Assembly: GCA_036873135.1 (NCBI GenBank) | Contig: JAPTYO010000014.1 | Coordinates: forward strand, 310,001-374,000 | DNA from: Clarkia xantiana subsp. parviflora | Lineage: Eukaryota > Streptophyta > Magnoliopsida > Myrtales > Onagraceae | Reading direction: 5' to 3' | Length of the DNA stretch: 64,000 nt | Part shown: positions 25,818-37,586 of the stretch, in pieces | How the letters are laid out: every line of letters begins with the position of its first letter | How positions within the stretch are numbered: position 1 is the first letter of the stretch | Made by a program: the position numbers and the translations under genes | Notes under the pieces: generated by a model | What the model saw: only the letters and a program-made list of their open reading frames with translations | What the model was told of the DNA's origin: nothing | Databases searched by the model: none

Positions 25818-28800
25818 TCACAGGGCCGAATCGTAAGTAACGCTAGCCGGCAACCACAAACTCCCCTGAATAAGCGACCCGACTGTAAATCTCACCGCCT
25901 CAATAGACGTTAAAGCCGCCTTATACCCAGTCCACGTCACCCTCTGAGCCGTCCCTGCCCCGTCACCACTATTCATATACTCCCCGTATAGAATCGTGCT
26001 CGGCGGGTCGACCCCACTGACCCACTCAATCCACCCCTTCGGGTTAAGAAACGACCCGATATTCGACTGCATAACCACCGTCGTGGAAAACTCCTTCCAC
26101 GGCCGACCGAGATAAGTCGGTGCGGTGAGCGCATCAAACGCCGATATCGTGCATTTCTGGATCGAGATCCCCGTGTTTTGGTTCGGGTCCTTCTTACCCT
26201 GTGCGGTGATGGTGTTGAACTGGTTCGAGAGCGGCTGACGTGGCATGATCCTGCAGTTCTGGAAAACGACCGCCGCGTTTCCGAAGATGAAGTCGACAGT
26301 TCCCGTTACGTCACAGTCGCGGTAGAACTGGCGGTTCGAGTGTGGGTATAGTGTGTCTTGGAACGCATCGAACGAGCATCGGTAGATGAGGGACATGTCG
26401 GAGCCCGATCGAAAGGCCACGGCTTGGTGCTTGGCTGCTCCGGCGGTGTTTTCGAACCGGATGTCTCGAGCAATGAAGCCTTTTGCTGCTACGGCTGCAA
26501 AATTGACAATGTGGCAAAATCTCATCTGTTAGTTAAAGATAAAAAATTAGATATAACCCAATATAAGTGTAAATCATTATTAATTCTAATTTCTAGAAGT
26601 AAAGTAACTAAAGTTGGCTTTGGTGTAACAATTTTTTTTTAACACTTGTGGTGCAACTTGCCCTCTAATTTTTTTTATTATTTTTTTTTTCAATATAGCC
26701 TGTTTAATGTATTTATAACTTTTTTTTCATTGAGTCCTAAAGTTTTTCAAATCAGACCACCGAGTTAACAATCTGATTTGAAAGACTTTAGAACCAACTT
26801 AAAAAAAAAAAATTAGGGATATATTAGGGGAATTAAACCGAAAAAAAAGTCAAGTTACGTGTAAGACATATGTTAATTAACGGTCCTAACTGTCAACAAA
26901 CGAATGCACAAAAAATATACAAATTCAAAACGTGTTGCACTAAAAATATGGAAAAAAATTACACTTTAACTTTAATCAAACAAGTTATACTAAAAAAAAA
27001 TATATTAGACCAAAAATTAATAATGGCTAAACTGGCCATATGCTTTGTCTCAGAAAAAATGGACCAGTCAACGAATGCAACTTGTAATAACATGCATATG
27101 CAACTTGAAACCCAACCAAGCATTTGCAAATAGCAATCAAAGAACAGCATCATCATTAAACTCAAACCCATCAAAGTTTCTGCTTTTTAATTGCCTCCAT
27201 TTGTATCTCAGATTCTCAGTTCTCAGCCACATCATATAAATAATTAAAATATGCAAATAAATAAATAAATAAAATCCCTAAATATCAAAGCCAATATTAG
27301 GGGGATGGGTGGGGTGGAGTGGGGAAGATAGAGACAAATACTCTTAAAGAGTATGCATAAAGATGGTTTGACAACTGGCATTATCATATCAACAAATTCT
27401 AATTTGATATTCAGTTTGCTTCTGCATTTTCACATATAAATCAAAGAAGAAGTTAATTGCGTGATGTTGAAGGTAATTCTTTTAAGCACACTTTAGAATG
27501 TTGTGGTCAGTGGTGTAGTATTTATAGTGAGCATTTACATACAGAAACACTAACTAGATATGAGAGAACTACAGAGTGGTTGTGATTTGTTAAATTTAAA
27601 AATGGGTGTGAACAATAAAGAACGTATTGATATTGGGCACATGGTAGGCCAATCTAGTCCCCCACGACCAAAGACAAATGGCAGTGTTTGCTTGTTTTAT
27701 TCCCCGCTGCTTTGATTGATATAAATAATCATCTATACCATTCACATTCAGCAGTGTGATCTCATCTCATACTACATGGCTGGCAATATGCTGTGAAATC
27801 TCATGTGGTTTGTTCATCTTATCTTAATATGTAGGGCACATCAATTGACATGATTGTAATGAAGAAGAAACATATATACAATGAAAAAGGAGTCTCTAAG
27901 ATGATATTTCCATTAATGGAGTTTTACAAGTGTCTATTTCTATGTGGCTTTTGGTTTAAGTCTTAGCATGGAAGTTACACTTTTGCATGATATATTTGTA
28001 TTCAACTAAGGAGACATCTTTTTACTTCTTTATGTATTGCTATTGTTCTATTAGAAATTTAGGTCACAGCAATCATAGCATAAAGTCACAATATACTTTA
28101 TTGTAAAAATCTACACTTTGCAGAAGGTACTTCACTTTTAAGATATTATATTATATTATTATTATTATCATTGTTAAGAGAAATGTATTACTGCTTTACT
28201 ATATTAAGATTTTCTGTTCTTTTAATCAGTATATGAAAGTAGACAGTGACAAAAAAGAATTATAATATTAGTTAAGGGGTTAGAGGGTTTTTTCTTTGCC
28301 TTATATTTGACTAATTTTGACATTTTGGTCTCGTATGTTTTATTTTGTAGGATTTTAGTGTCATATGTTTGTATTTTGTAGAATTTTGGTGTGTTCGTTT
28401 AGTCAACAATTAAATTTGACCATTAAATAGTTTTATTTTGTTAAATTAGTCCTTAATCTTCTTCGACTACCGCCCAAAGTATTACGGCCACTACTCAAGG
28501 CCGTCGGAACCCGCACAAAGCCGCTGGAACCCGCACAAAGCCGCTGGAACCCGCACAAAGCCGCTGGAACCCGCACAAATTCGCCGGCCACCATCCAAAC
28601 CCATCGGTGACCACCAATCGGGGCCGGACAACTCTGATTAGAGCCGTCTGATCCCGATAGGGCCACCAACGGCCCAGATCAGAGCTTTGTGGCTTAGGTC
28701 GGGGCCATAGAGCTCTAAGTCGGAGCTCGGTCGCTTTGGTCGAGGCCGGCTCTACTCGGTGCCCAATCGGGGCCAGCTCTAATCGGAGCCGTCCGACCCC

Positions 28801-30494
28801 GATTAGTGGTCATCGGTTGGATTGAATAGTGGCCGGCGGCCTCGTGCGGGTTCTGGCGGCCTTGAGCAGTGGTCGGAATACTTTAGGTGGTGGCGACTGA
28901 AGATTGAGTACTAAATTGAACAAAAAAAACTATTTAATGGTCAAACTTAACCGCTGACTTACAGATGCATTAAAATCTACACGATGCAAATATGTAGCAC
29001 CAAAAACTTATAAAATAAAACATATGATACTGTAATAAAACACCGGTCAAAACACCAAAAACCCACCAGCCATATTAATTCATTGATTTTTTTGACAATT
29101 GGTAAAGGGATCACTACTCTCGCTTAAATTTCTTGCATACTTTTGTGGTGATGATTTGAAAATGGCATATCAACCAACTAAATTTAATAGTGAACATAGA
29201 AAAGTTATTGATATTGTCTACTGGACATGCAGAATTTAATAATGCCAACTTTTGGTGTGTTTTCTTGGCGGAATTAAATTCAATAATTAAATTTTCGAGC
29301 TAATGGTTAGGAGTGAATCGAAAGAGGATGGCAGCTGGAACTCACCGAAGGTGGCGGTGGCGAACGTCGGAGTGCCGTCCACGAAGTTCAGACTACCGGA
29401 GATGATGCTCTCCGTAGCTCCGTCGCCGTAGATCATCACATTCCATTTGCTCTTATCCATCACCACGTTCTCTTTGTATGTTCCAGCCTTCAAGTGTATC
29501 ACGAACATCGATTCGCCCTTCTGCGGCACCAACGCCACCGCTTCGTTAATCGTAAGAACGTCACCGGAACCGTCGGCCGCCACAGTCACATTCGGCGTCG
29601 GATCGACCTCCGCCAGAAGCCTCCGCCTGACCGGATCAACCCATTCCGGAAAATCCGCGAGCAGATTCCGGTGGATCGGGATGTTGAAGTTCGAGAGAAG
29701 GCCGAGAATCTTCGTGACTATGGCGAGGCTGTTGCTGGCGAGCTCCGTGGAGTTCTCCATCTTCGATTTGAAGCTGTCTACTAGTGTGGAGTTTATCTCC
29801 TGCGAAATTAAAGCACAATTGTTTGGTAATTTAGGTTAAAAGTTCAAAATCAGGGCCAACAATGGCGGTTACCAGCTGCAATTAGGGTTTCCAGTACCTC
29901 GAGAGAGTCCAAGCAGGTGTCCAAATAAGTAATGGTGGTGCTGAGCCAAGTCTTCATGTCGTCAATCTTAGTGGCGGACAAGAGCTGCTCGTCGGAGGTC
30001 ACATCCATCACCGCAATCGAGTCATTGAGTGAACTCACCGCGTCGTCAATCACGCTGCTGCAAACCGCCATGGCGGCTCTGGTCCGAGCATCATTGACCC
30101 TCACCCCCGTCTGATTCACATAATCGGCGAATCCGGCGATCTCCCGAAGCGCCACGTGGAGGGAGAGCTTGAAGAGATGCTCCGGATCCGTTGTGTTGGA
30201 GGATTCGAAGGAGGAGATGCTGGAGAAGCAGGAGTCAGGGTATCGAGTGATGCTGCAAACGGCGCGGAGAGACGAGGATGGAGTCAGCTCGGCGGCCGGG
30301 ACCGAGGCGGAGGATTCATTCTTGGAGTTGCTTCGGTGGATGAGCGTACCGGCAACGGCGCCGACGATGGCGAGGAGAAGGACGACGACGGCGACGGAGA
30401 GAATGATTATCCGGCGGCGCGTCTTCTGGCGAAAGGCTTGCTCCTCGAGCGCGTCGACCTTGCCGTATCCCTTGAAGGAGTTGATTGAGTCCAT
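25818..30494 (-). CDS. PME: Type I pectin methylesterase with PMEI pro-domain
   Basis: Three exons on the minus strand: 30494-29898, 29799-29346 and 26494-25818; 575 residues. It removes methyl esters from cell-wall homogalacturonan. ATG 30494 gives the typical start MDSINSFKGYGKVDALEEQ and a membrane/signal-anchor segment at about 28-50. The PMEI-like pro-region (four Cys) runs to about residue 230. A basic processing site RRRLL is at 257-261, where subtilases release the mature enzyme. The catalytic set is complete: Gln374 (QAVAF), Gln396 and Asp397 (QDTLY), Asp418 (VDFIFGN) and Arg481 (LGRPW). Intron 2 is long (2,851 bp) and holds a foldback element. An alternative TTG-led extension upstream of 30494 is not supported. 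Confidence 0.96.
28280..29065. mobile_element. Foldback element in PME intron 2
   Basis: The left arm (about 28280-28515) and right arm (about 28844-29065) are inverted copies. The left has GACCATTAAATAG, AAAGTATT and ACTCAAGGCCG; the right has the reverse complements CTATTTAATGGTC, AATACTTT and CGGCCTTGAGC. The arms start in AT-rich DNA and become very GC-rich toward the centre, unlike the flanking intron. No coding capacity. Exact ends are not resolved. Confidence 0.75.
28501..28580. repeat. Four 20-bp tandem units inside the PME-intron foldback
   Basis: The unit CCGCTGGAACCCGCACAAAG is repeated at 28501, 28521, 28541 and 28561, with changes in the first and last units. GC content is far above the surrounding intron. 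Confidence 0.95.
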
Positions 30495-31006
30495 GAACGG
30501 ATCTACTTGGAGCTGAATCAATGCAGTTGAAGTTGCAGATTACTGGAAATAGAGAGTAGTGGCCAACGAACGGAAGTTGCAGTGTAAATGAGATGGAGAA
30601 TGGAGAAGAAAGATAAGTGACTGTATATAAAAACAGAGAAAAAGTTGCCGCGTTTTTTATTAATATATATATATATTTTCATTACTAACTAGGATTTGGG
30701 GAAAAAAAAACTAAACTCCAATTATTTCCCCCCAAAAACAGCAAAAGTCCGCAAAGCTAACATGGGCCGTCTAAAAAAACATGGGCCGCCAATTATTTGT
30801 TTTTTGGGCCCACTATCTCCATATTTCTATTTTTATTATTATTATTATTACTTTATTAATATTAACTTCGGTTAGACTATATTTTTCTTTATTATGAAAT
30901 AATAATTTGATTTAACTGATGATGAGACATGAGATTTTGAAATTATAGGGTCTAGTTATGTTAAATTGAAATTGACTGTAAATATAGTTTAATTTTTTGA
31001 GTTGTG

Positions 31007-31066
<60 letters not shown>

Positions 31067-31260
31067 ATTAAGGAAATAAAGCTAACATTTATTATGCTAC
31101 AATAAAATCTATATTAAATACCATTTAACGCTTAAAAAATTAATTGCCATTTAATTAACTTACCTTGCCATCTTATAACAAGTTGGCAACAAATTATAGC
31201 TCTCAATATATATTTCCTAAAATAGACCTAATATATATATATATATATTATTATTCTCTA
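30495..31260. other. Intergenic region between PME and the orphan ORF, with (TA)n tract
   Basis: The PME promoter and leader lie at the left on the minus strand. A (TA)n microsatellite occupies about 31011-31062. The remainder is AT-rich without a gene. Confidence 0.6.
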
Positions 31261-31270
31261 TATATATAAA
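31261..31270 (+). promoter_or_regulatory. Probable TATA box of the 129-residue ORF
   Basis: TATATATAAA lies 44 bp before the ATG at 31314, giving a plausible short leader. The region is AT-rich, so chance occurrence is possible. Confidence 0.4.
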
Positions 31271-31313
31271 TCTTCAGTTATCTAAGAACTCATCTTCAAC
31301 CATTCTAGCACTG

Positions 31314-31703
31314 ATGAATTTCTCAAACATCGCGTCTAACCCTAACGATTCACCGCCGCGTTTAGTGACCGGTGATCAGAAGAATAATAAGAATAAGAAG
31401 GGCAATAAGACAATGAAGAGTTGCTGTATCCTCTCACGGCGGTCATCGGAGAAGAACGAGCCAGAAGAAGAAGAAGAAGAAGCTACATGCATGTCGGCCG
31501 CCCCGACACGAAAACATGTTTCGAGACCAATAATTTGCATGGATTTCGGGACATTCGGTTGTCGACCCACGAAATCGAGGTTGTTCAAGGCGAAGAGAGC
31601 CGATGATGGAATAGTGTCGTCGTATGTTACGCTCAACGGTTCCGATGGGACCCGCGGCGGTCGTGGTGTCACGCCGTATGGACCCGTTTACCTCGTAACG
31701 TAG
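31314..31703 (+). CDS. Unrecognised 129-residue intronless ORF
   Basis: I do not recognise this protein. It is a single exon starting MNFSNIASNPNDSPPRLVTG. It has a Lys/Asn-rich stretch, a CC pair within KSCCILSRRSS, a run of six Glu and a basic Gly-rich tail ending RGVTPYGPVYLVT. No membrane segment or signal peptide is evident. Support for a gene: its base composition is GC-richer than the flanks on both sides, a TATA-like box lies at the right distance, and it ends just before AT-rich A-runs. Against: no family match and no splicing to test the frame. An opposite-strand ORF (31376-31672) overlaps it and seems less likely because the composition and TATA favour the plus frame. Confidence 0.5.
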   Translation: MNFSNIASNPNDSPPRLVTGDQKNNKNKKGNKTMKSCCILSRRSSEKNEPEEEEEEATCMSAAPTRKHVSRPIICMDFGTFGCRPTKSRLFKAKRADDGIVSSYVTLNGSDGTRGGRGVTPYGPVYLVT

Positions 31704-31942
31704 ATATGTATCCGATGTAAAAAAAAAAAATTAAAAAAAATTAAAAAAATAAATAAAAATCGTATGGTGTTAATTAGTAGATATTCAACGAAGAGGTACA
31801 AAACTACATTTTGATATAAATGTAACGCTCTAATATCACTTCTGGGAATAATATATACCTTAATTAGCTTTTCTAAAATCTTAAACTTGTGTGTATGGAG
31901 ATTTTCATATACGATGCTTTTATATATAGCACCACATAGTAC

Positions 31943-32190
31943 ATAGATTCTAGTCTACCGGAAATTTCAATGTAAATCGGTAACCGGTTTCCGATTATCC
32001 TAAAAGAAAACGGCAAACCGACCCGAAACTTTTTCACTATATCGGGTTTGATTACCCGAATTACTCCAAATATATCGGAGTAGTCTATCAGAAATTTACT
32101 GAGTAAATCGGGAAAGGGATCCCGAATTTTTAAAAGTATATCGGCTTGGTTTCTCCGAATATTACTCATTATATCGGTTACACTTTTCCG
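31943..32190. repeat. Array of 33-bp diverged tandem units, each with a CGG..CCGAA inverted motif
   Basis: The ATCGG block starts at 32041, 32074, 32107, 32140 and 32173, exactly 33 bp apart. Related units begin near 31976 and 32009, and a partial one near 31943. Most units carry an internal inverted pair such as CGGGTTTGATTACCCG, CGGGAAAGGGATCCCG or CGGTAACCGGTTTCCG. The sequence between has diverged strongly while the period and the paired ends are kept. The minus strand is open across it only because 33 is a multiple of three. Confidence 0.85.
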
Positions 32191-32917
32191 TTTTTTTATA
32201 ACAAAATCAGCTAGTACATTCCGATTTTAGCTATAAAAATCTGTTATGTTACTAAATTGGTTACTTGTTACCTATTTTGTCCCAACTTATTTTATCCGTC
32301 ATTTTTTCGGCTTCTTAAATAAACAAATAAGCTGTTACCCTTTTTTTTTTACATTTTTTCAATAAGTTATTACAAATTTGCGTATATATGAAAGTTATTT
32401 TTTAATGTTCCATAAGTTAACATCGTAAGAATTAAAACTTATGCATCATGCACCATCTCATCTATTTAAAATAGCATATGATCAAACACGTCAAGGTATA
32501 GCATAATGTTGTAGTTATGTTATTAAAGCATCCACAATGGTAATACTTAATTGTATTCTATAAAGTTGTCATGTCTATATTTATATATATTTTACGTAAT
32601 ACGTAAAATCAAGACGCATGTAAACAATATTTGCTCTCGTATTACTTAAATATATTCATTAAATATATTTTATTATTAAATTTTCTTACAACCACCAATA
32701 GGATATTAACATTAATTATAAAATTTATAATAAAAAATTGGTTACGTAATACATAGTGCATTTCTTAAGTTTAATTATTAAGTTACATAAAAATAGCTGG
32801 GTCATACTTTTAAGAAATGCTATGTAAAATCATTATAGCACATTTTTTTTTATTCATTTTTACATAAAAAATACGTTAAATCTATTTTTAAGTAATGCTA
32901 TGTAATACGATTAGGAG

Positions 32918-32957
<40 letters not shown>
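32191..32957. other. AT-rich intergenic region ending in a (TA)n tract
   Basis: No gene recognised. A (TA)n microsatellite at about 32920-32957 adjoins the 3' end of the RING gene. Confidence 0.6.
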
Positions 32958-32958
<1 letters not shown>

Positions 32959-32975
32959 CTTTTTTTCTTTCATAA

Positions 32976-33380
32976 TCAATTACTTTGGAAAGCTAAAGCT
33001 AGCTCAGAATCGAAGTAAACGTCCATCCATTTAAAGAACCTCCCGAGTATAGCCACGGCGAGCCGTTCCTGGAGGCTCCGGCGGTCTTTGGCGGCCACCA
33101 CTTGGCGGCAGAGCGGACACGTGTGCCGCCACTTGAACCAGTTGTCTATGCACTCCACGTGGAAGCTATGGCCGCATCCCGGGAGCCGCCGCCGTGACTT
33201 GTCGTCGGAGAAGATGTCGTCGAGACACACAGTGCATCTCTCCTCGACGTTCCTTTCGCGGCTGCGCCACCGCAGAGGAAAAAGACACGTGGCGGCCACG
33301 AGAAGTCCGGCGCACCTTACGAGGTCAGTGAGCTGTCGGAGAAATAGCGGGAAATCGATCATGTTCTGTCGTTTCATCAT
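32976..33380 (-). CDS. RING-H2 finger protein, probable E3 ubiquitin ligase
   Basis: Single exon, 134 residues, start MMKRQNMIDF at 33380 (33377 is equally possible). Residues about 49-91 form a RING-H2: CTVCLDDIF, then CGHSFHVEC with two His, then CPLC, with the Trp-rich spacer NWFKWRHTC typical of the class. A hydrophobic stretch (LVRCAGLLVAATCLFP) precedes the ring and could be a membrane anchor. Family role: transfer of ubiquitin from E2 to a substrate; the substrate is unknown. TATATATATATA around 33445 on the minus strand gives a suitable promoter. Similar to short XERICO/RHA-type proteins; the subgroup is not assigned. Confidence 0.9.
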   Translation of the reverse strand: MMKRQNMIDFPLFLRQLTDLVRCAGLLVAATCLFPLRWRSRERNVEERCTVCLDDIFSDDKSRRRLPGCGHSFHVECIDNWFKWRHTCPLCRQVVAAKDRRSLQERLAVAILGRFFKWMDVYFDSELALAFQSN

Positions 33381-34899
33381 GCTATATGTACATGTGAACT
33401 GCGAAGGGTTTGTTTGTTTCTGATTTATGGAGGAGCTAGAGATGCTATATATATATAATATAATGATGACGGTAGCTAGATCTATATAATATAATATAAT
33501 ACAATTATTTGTTTATTTTTTCCAATATTTAATGAAATTTAAAAAAGGATTGGTTAATGAATTTGGATTAGGCACCAAAGGTTTGAAACAAATTTATACT
33601 TGCAAAACCTGATTTAAAACACAAGTTATTCATTATATTGTAACTAACACACGTGTATAATTTCGTTAAATAACTAATATCGGAGTGGATACAAGTAATT
33701 ATTTTTGTACATTCATAAAAACTCATAAAAACTCAGCTAACATTTCTCTATAAAAGTCTAACTATGAATTTACACATTTCAAAAAAAAAGTCAGCTAACA
33801 TTTTTCTAATTAACTCGATATTAATTAATGGTTGAATATTGGCTGCTGAGGAAACGTTTTAAATCTTCATTAATTAAAAGAAGGTTTAAATTGAATGTGA
33901 ATGAAGTATCGAAATTAATTTTTTTTAATGTATAGTTTGATTTTCGTTGACATAAACTTTGATATATACAAACTATGAAAGTGGATATATAAAAGTACGT
34001 TGTAATATCGGAGTGGATACAAGTAATTATTTTTGTACATTCATAAACTTTGATATATATATAAAAGTACGTTGTACACACTTTATTAGTTTATTTATAT
34101 TAGAGGTGATTAGCCATTATTAATAGTACGTGAATCGTGCTTGATGTATTTTTATCTTCATACAAACTACAGAGCAACAAAATTTATAAATTAATTAATA
34201 TTATTAATGAACGAAATTAAGACGAGTTACTTTAATTAGTTAGTTGGACGTTATTAGTATATGACCATGACCATGACCAATAATTGAATATTTTGTTTGG
34301 CCAAAGACCAATAATTGAAGATTTAAAGATAGGAAAAGTAAGTCATCGTCATTTCGGATGTTAGTGTCCTTATAATATTTTTATTTATATTTATTTTCAC
34401 ATAAAATAATAACTAGTCTATAATAACGGTACTAAAAAGTAAAAACAACTTATAACTATTTAGTTATAATCTGATTTTTTTTTAAAAAATAACATAACTC
34501 TATTTAACGATGTGAATTTATTTAATACGTTTTAAAGTTCAAAACTATCAATTACGTCACGAGTAAATTATTAAAAAAATGGGTCTAAAAGTTTAGAATT
34601 AATTATAAACTCGCACTTGTGTTTAATATGTATCATTATATATGATTTAATAAAGTAGAATTATAATTCTTATTTTTTTTTTATTATATGTAGTATTTCT
34701 TTAGATTAGATAGGGACGGGGACCAATGGAACAATTTTGCATCTTTTCAACTTTTTAGTATTGCAGTTTAGCCCTATTTCCTTTTTAATTAGTCATTTAA
34801 AAGTCTTAAATTTTGCTGTAAATTAAGTTAAACTATAAGAATGAAATTGGATAATGAAAATTAGATTTTATCCCACTTTACTGCTAACCGCTTCAATTC
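33381..34899. other. AT-rich intergenic region with a dispersed direct repeat
   Basis: A ~43-bp direct repeat beginning AATATCGGAGTGGATACAAG occurs at about 33677 and again at about 34004. No gene, tRNA or terminal inverted repeat recognised. Confidence 0.6.
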
Positions 34900-35018
34900 T
34901 ACTCTCCCTTTACAGGATCCCCAGAGCAGTGAACGGTGCTTCTCTTATCGTGGCGGGAAGTGTTCATCCTCCGCTTGATGTTGTGAAACGATTACAGTTC
35001 CGCCCATGCAATCATTAG
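34900..35018 (+). other. Probable leader exon of the NUMOD3-motif gene
   Basis: GC-richer segment ending at a donor (ATCATTAG|GTATAA). It joins an acceptor (AATTACAG) at 35242, just upstream of the ATG at 35261. It contains an ATG at 35005 that would open only a five-codon uORF after splicing. The left edge is not defined. Confidence 0.4.
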
Positions 35019-35260
35019 GTATAATTTCTGTCTTTCATTGCTCCACTGTCATGAATCGTTCCAAATTTGTTTGTATCTGAATCGATAGCTGCTTCAGAGC
35101 ATCAATTTCGTCTTATATCATCTATTTGCGTCGGCCATTTGTATTTTGCTCAAATTGATGAACCCTAGATGGTGTAATAGATGGAAATGCCTGTGTTTTC
35201 GTTTGCAAGTTGTGATTTTCATTCAAATTTTGCTAATTACAGCCTAAAATTTCCAAGTAG

Positions 35261-37278
35261 ATGAGGGCTCAAGCTGTTTACTCCAATTCCAGTAAGGTAT
35301 TGTCCAGTACATTCATATCTGGGGATGATTTGAGATTGAGCTCAGTATGGAGATCAATGACCTTCCCTCAGAAGATTAATTGTGAGATAAGGAGAACTAG
35401 GTTTGTGATCAACGCAGTTGCAACTATTGTGCCGAAGATATTAGCTTTGAATGGGGATGCAGGTTTGTATCACCAAAATGCAAAAAATGGTGCAGATTCA
35501 GTTCCTTCAGTGCAATCTATGGAGTGTTCGAGTGAAGATTTAGCAGATATCGATGGAAGCGAAAAATTGAGGAGGATGAGGATTTCCAGGGCTAATAAAG
35601 GGAATACTCCATGGAACAAAGGCAGGAAACACAGTCCCGGTAAGGAGAAACCTATCGTTCGGATTATGTAATTAGTGACTTGTTTGTTCAATAGATTTTT
35701 TAATGGTAAGAGCAATTAAATGATTTGCAGAAACCCTCCAGCTGATCAGAGAGAGGACAAAATTAGCAATGCAGAATCCTAAGGTGATGTCATGTAAGAA
35801 CAATTTTGTCATTTTTTAAGGAAATGTAGCATGTTTTGGCGATTCTTAAACTTGCTTGTGTTAATCATTCTGAGCTTGTCGAATTCCGCAGTTTCAGTTA
35901 CAGAGAATCTATGAACATGATCCATTACATTTACAGTGCAATTGAACTTGACATCTCACATTTTGACTTGGATATGCAGGTCAAAATGAAGTTGGTCAAT
36001 CTAGGACATGCACAGACGTGAGTGAACTTCTTCTTCAAGAACTGTACAGTAGCTGTTGTCTGTCTATTTGTTAATCTTTTTGAATGACTTACAGCGAAGA
36101 GACAAAAATCAAAATTGGTGCTGGAGTTCGAATTGGTTGGCAGAAGCGTCGTGCAAGGATGATTGCTCAGAAAAAATGCTTCTTCGAGTGGCAGAATTTG
36201 ATTTCCGAAGCTTCAAGAAATGGCTGCACTGATGAAGATGAGCTCCAATGGGATTCGTATGACATACATAGCAAACAGCTCGAGCAAGAATGGTCAGAAA
36301 CTTTCAAGCAATGCAAAATCATCCGCAGACAAAAGGAAAACAGGAGAGCTCCAAAGTCCTTTGAACAAAAGAGAAAAATTGCAGAAGCAATTACAGCCAA
36401 ATGGACAGATCCAGTAAGTACTTATGACATTTGTGATTTGTGAAAAAAGAAAACTTCATTGTATTTCTCTAATGATTTTTTTTTTATTCTTTGAAGTTGT
36501 ATCGAGGTAGGGTATATTCGGGCAAGGTCAAATTCCATGGAATCCCAGGAGCAGAAAGGAAGCCAAGAAGAAAACCAAATAGCAATTCGGAGTCGAAATC
36601 ACGAAACCCTTCTAAGGTAAAAGCGACCGATGAAGATCAGAAGTTTACACCAAGGATCAACCCAATCGAGCCAATGAGGTTTGAAATAATCAAATCTCCA
36701 ATTTTTAAGGACCCTCTAGCAAGTTCGAAGCTTGAGATGATCAAGAGCATCAGAGCTCGAAGATCAGCTGCTGAAATTGACAGATTTGAAGTCTTACAAC
36801 AAGCAAGGTTTGTTAATTGTTAAAAAGTAACTTATTTTCTTCCAGAAATCAAGAAAAAATTGATCTTCAACTAAAAACACTGAGCAATACTTGCAGATTA
36901 TTGATTGCAGAAGCTGAGAAGGCAGCAGAAGCATTGGAAGTGGCTTCGGTTCGGAGCTCCATTGCTAGAGCTTCACTTGTGGAGACAAGGAAGCTCATTG
37001 ATGAAGCCAATTTGTACATAAACTCCATAGGAGATGTATCTTTCTCGAAAAGTGAACCCGAGCCATGTCATTCATCTTCTTCTCCTCTGAAACTAACCAA
37101 CTCTATGAGGCATCAAGAGATCAAAAGAAACCTCAATGGAAGCTCGGAAGAAGAGTTCGGTCGCCTGCTTAAAAACGGACTCGACTCCATTGAAGGTGAA
37201 ACAACTTCATCGAAAGGAGCTGCTATGACGAAGAAATGGGTTCGTGGAAGACTTGTTGAAGTTGCAGAGAGCTCTTAA
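35261..37278 (+). CDS. NUMOD3-motif protein, probably plastid or mitochondrial
   Basis: Exons 35261-35639, 35731-35783, 35980-36017, 36095-36413, 36497-36807 and 36846-37278; 510 residues. Residues 103-127 (RRMRISRANKGNTPWNKGRK) match the NUMOD3 modular motif first described in homing endonucleases. Further NUMOD3-like helices follow (TEETKIKIGAGVRIGW; RAPKSFEQKRKIAEAITAKW). No endonuclease catalytic domain (GIY-YIG or HNH) is visible. The first ~60 residues are rich in Ser, Arg and hydrophobics with few acids, which suggests an organelle transit peptide; this is inference. The C-terminal third is an Ala/Glu-rich probable coiled coil (LLIAEAEKAAEALEVASVRS). Conserved in plants with no firm function; DNA binding is a reasonable guess only. 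Confidence 0.85.
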
Positions 37279-37586
37279 TCTTTTCTTCATCACTTTGTGT
37301 AGATTGCAGTTGAGATCTAGTTGTTACTTTTGAAACATGAAGGAATTTTCTTATAAGAAATGCTAAAAGAGGCATTACCAGCAGTTTTGGAAAACATATG
37401 GGGTGTATTAGATCATAAAATCAAACATAAAGGGCACTGCACCAATTTTGCAGTTGTTGTTCCACTGTTGTCGTTTGGCAGGTCATGTAAAGATTGGGGG
37501 CACTTTTATAATTTCTCTAAAATATTCCTTCTCTTTAAAGCTTACCTCTCTCTTGATCTTGAAGAGTTACAGACCAATCGCCATTA

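Noticed and set aside
29447..30516. Plus-strand frames of 96-130 codons over the PME exons
   Set aside because: Antisense shadows of GC-rich PME coding exons on the minus strand.
31873..32169. 98-codon minus-strand open frame over the 33-bp array
   Set aside because: The open frame follows from a repeat period divisible by three. It has no independent support.
31943..32190. CRISPR-like array
   Set aside because: The genome is a plant nucleus, units are diverged throughout, and there is no constant repeat with unique spacers or adjacent cas genes.
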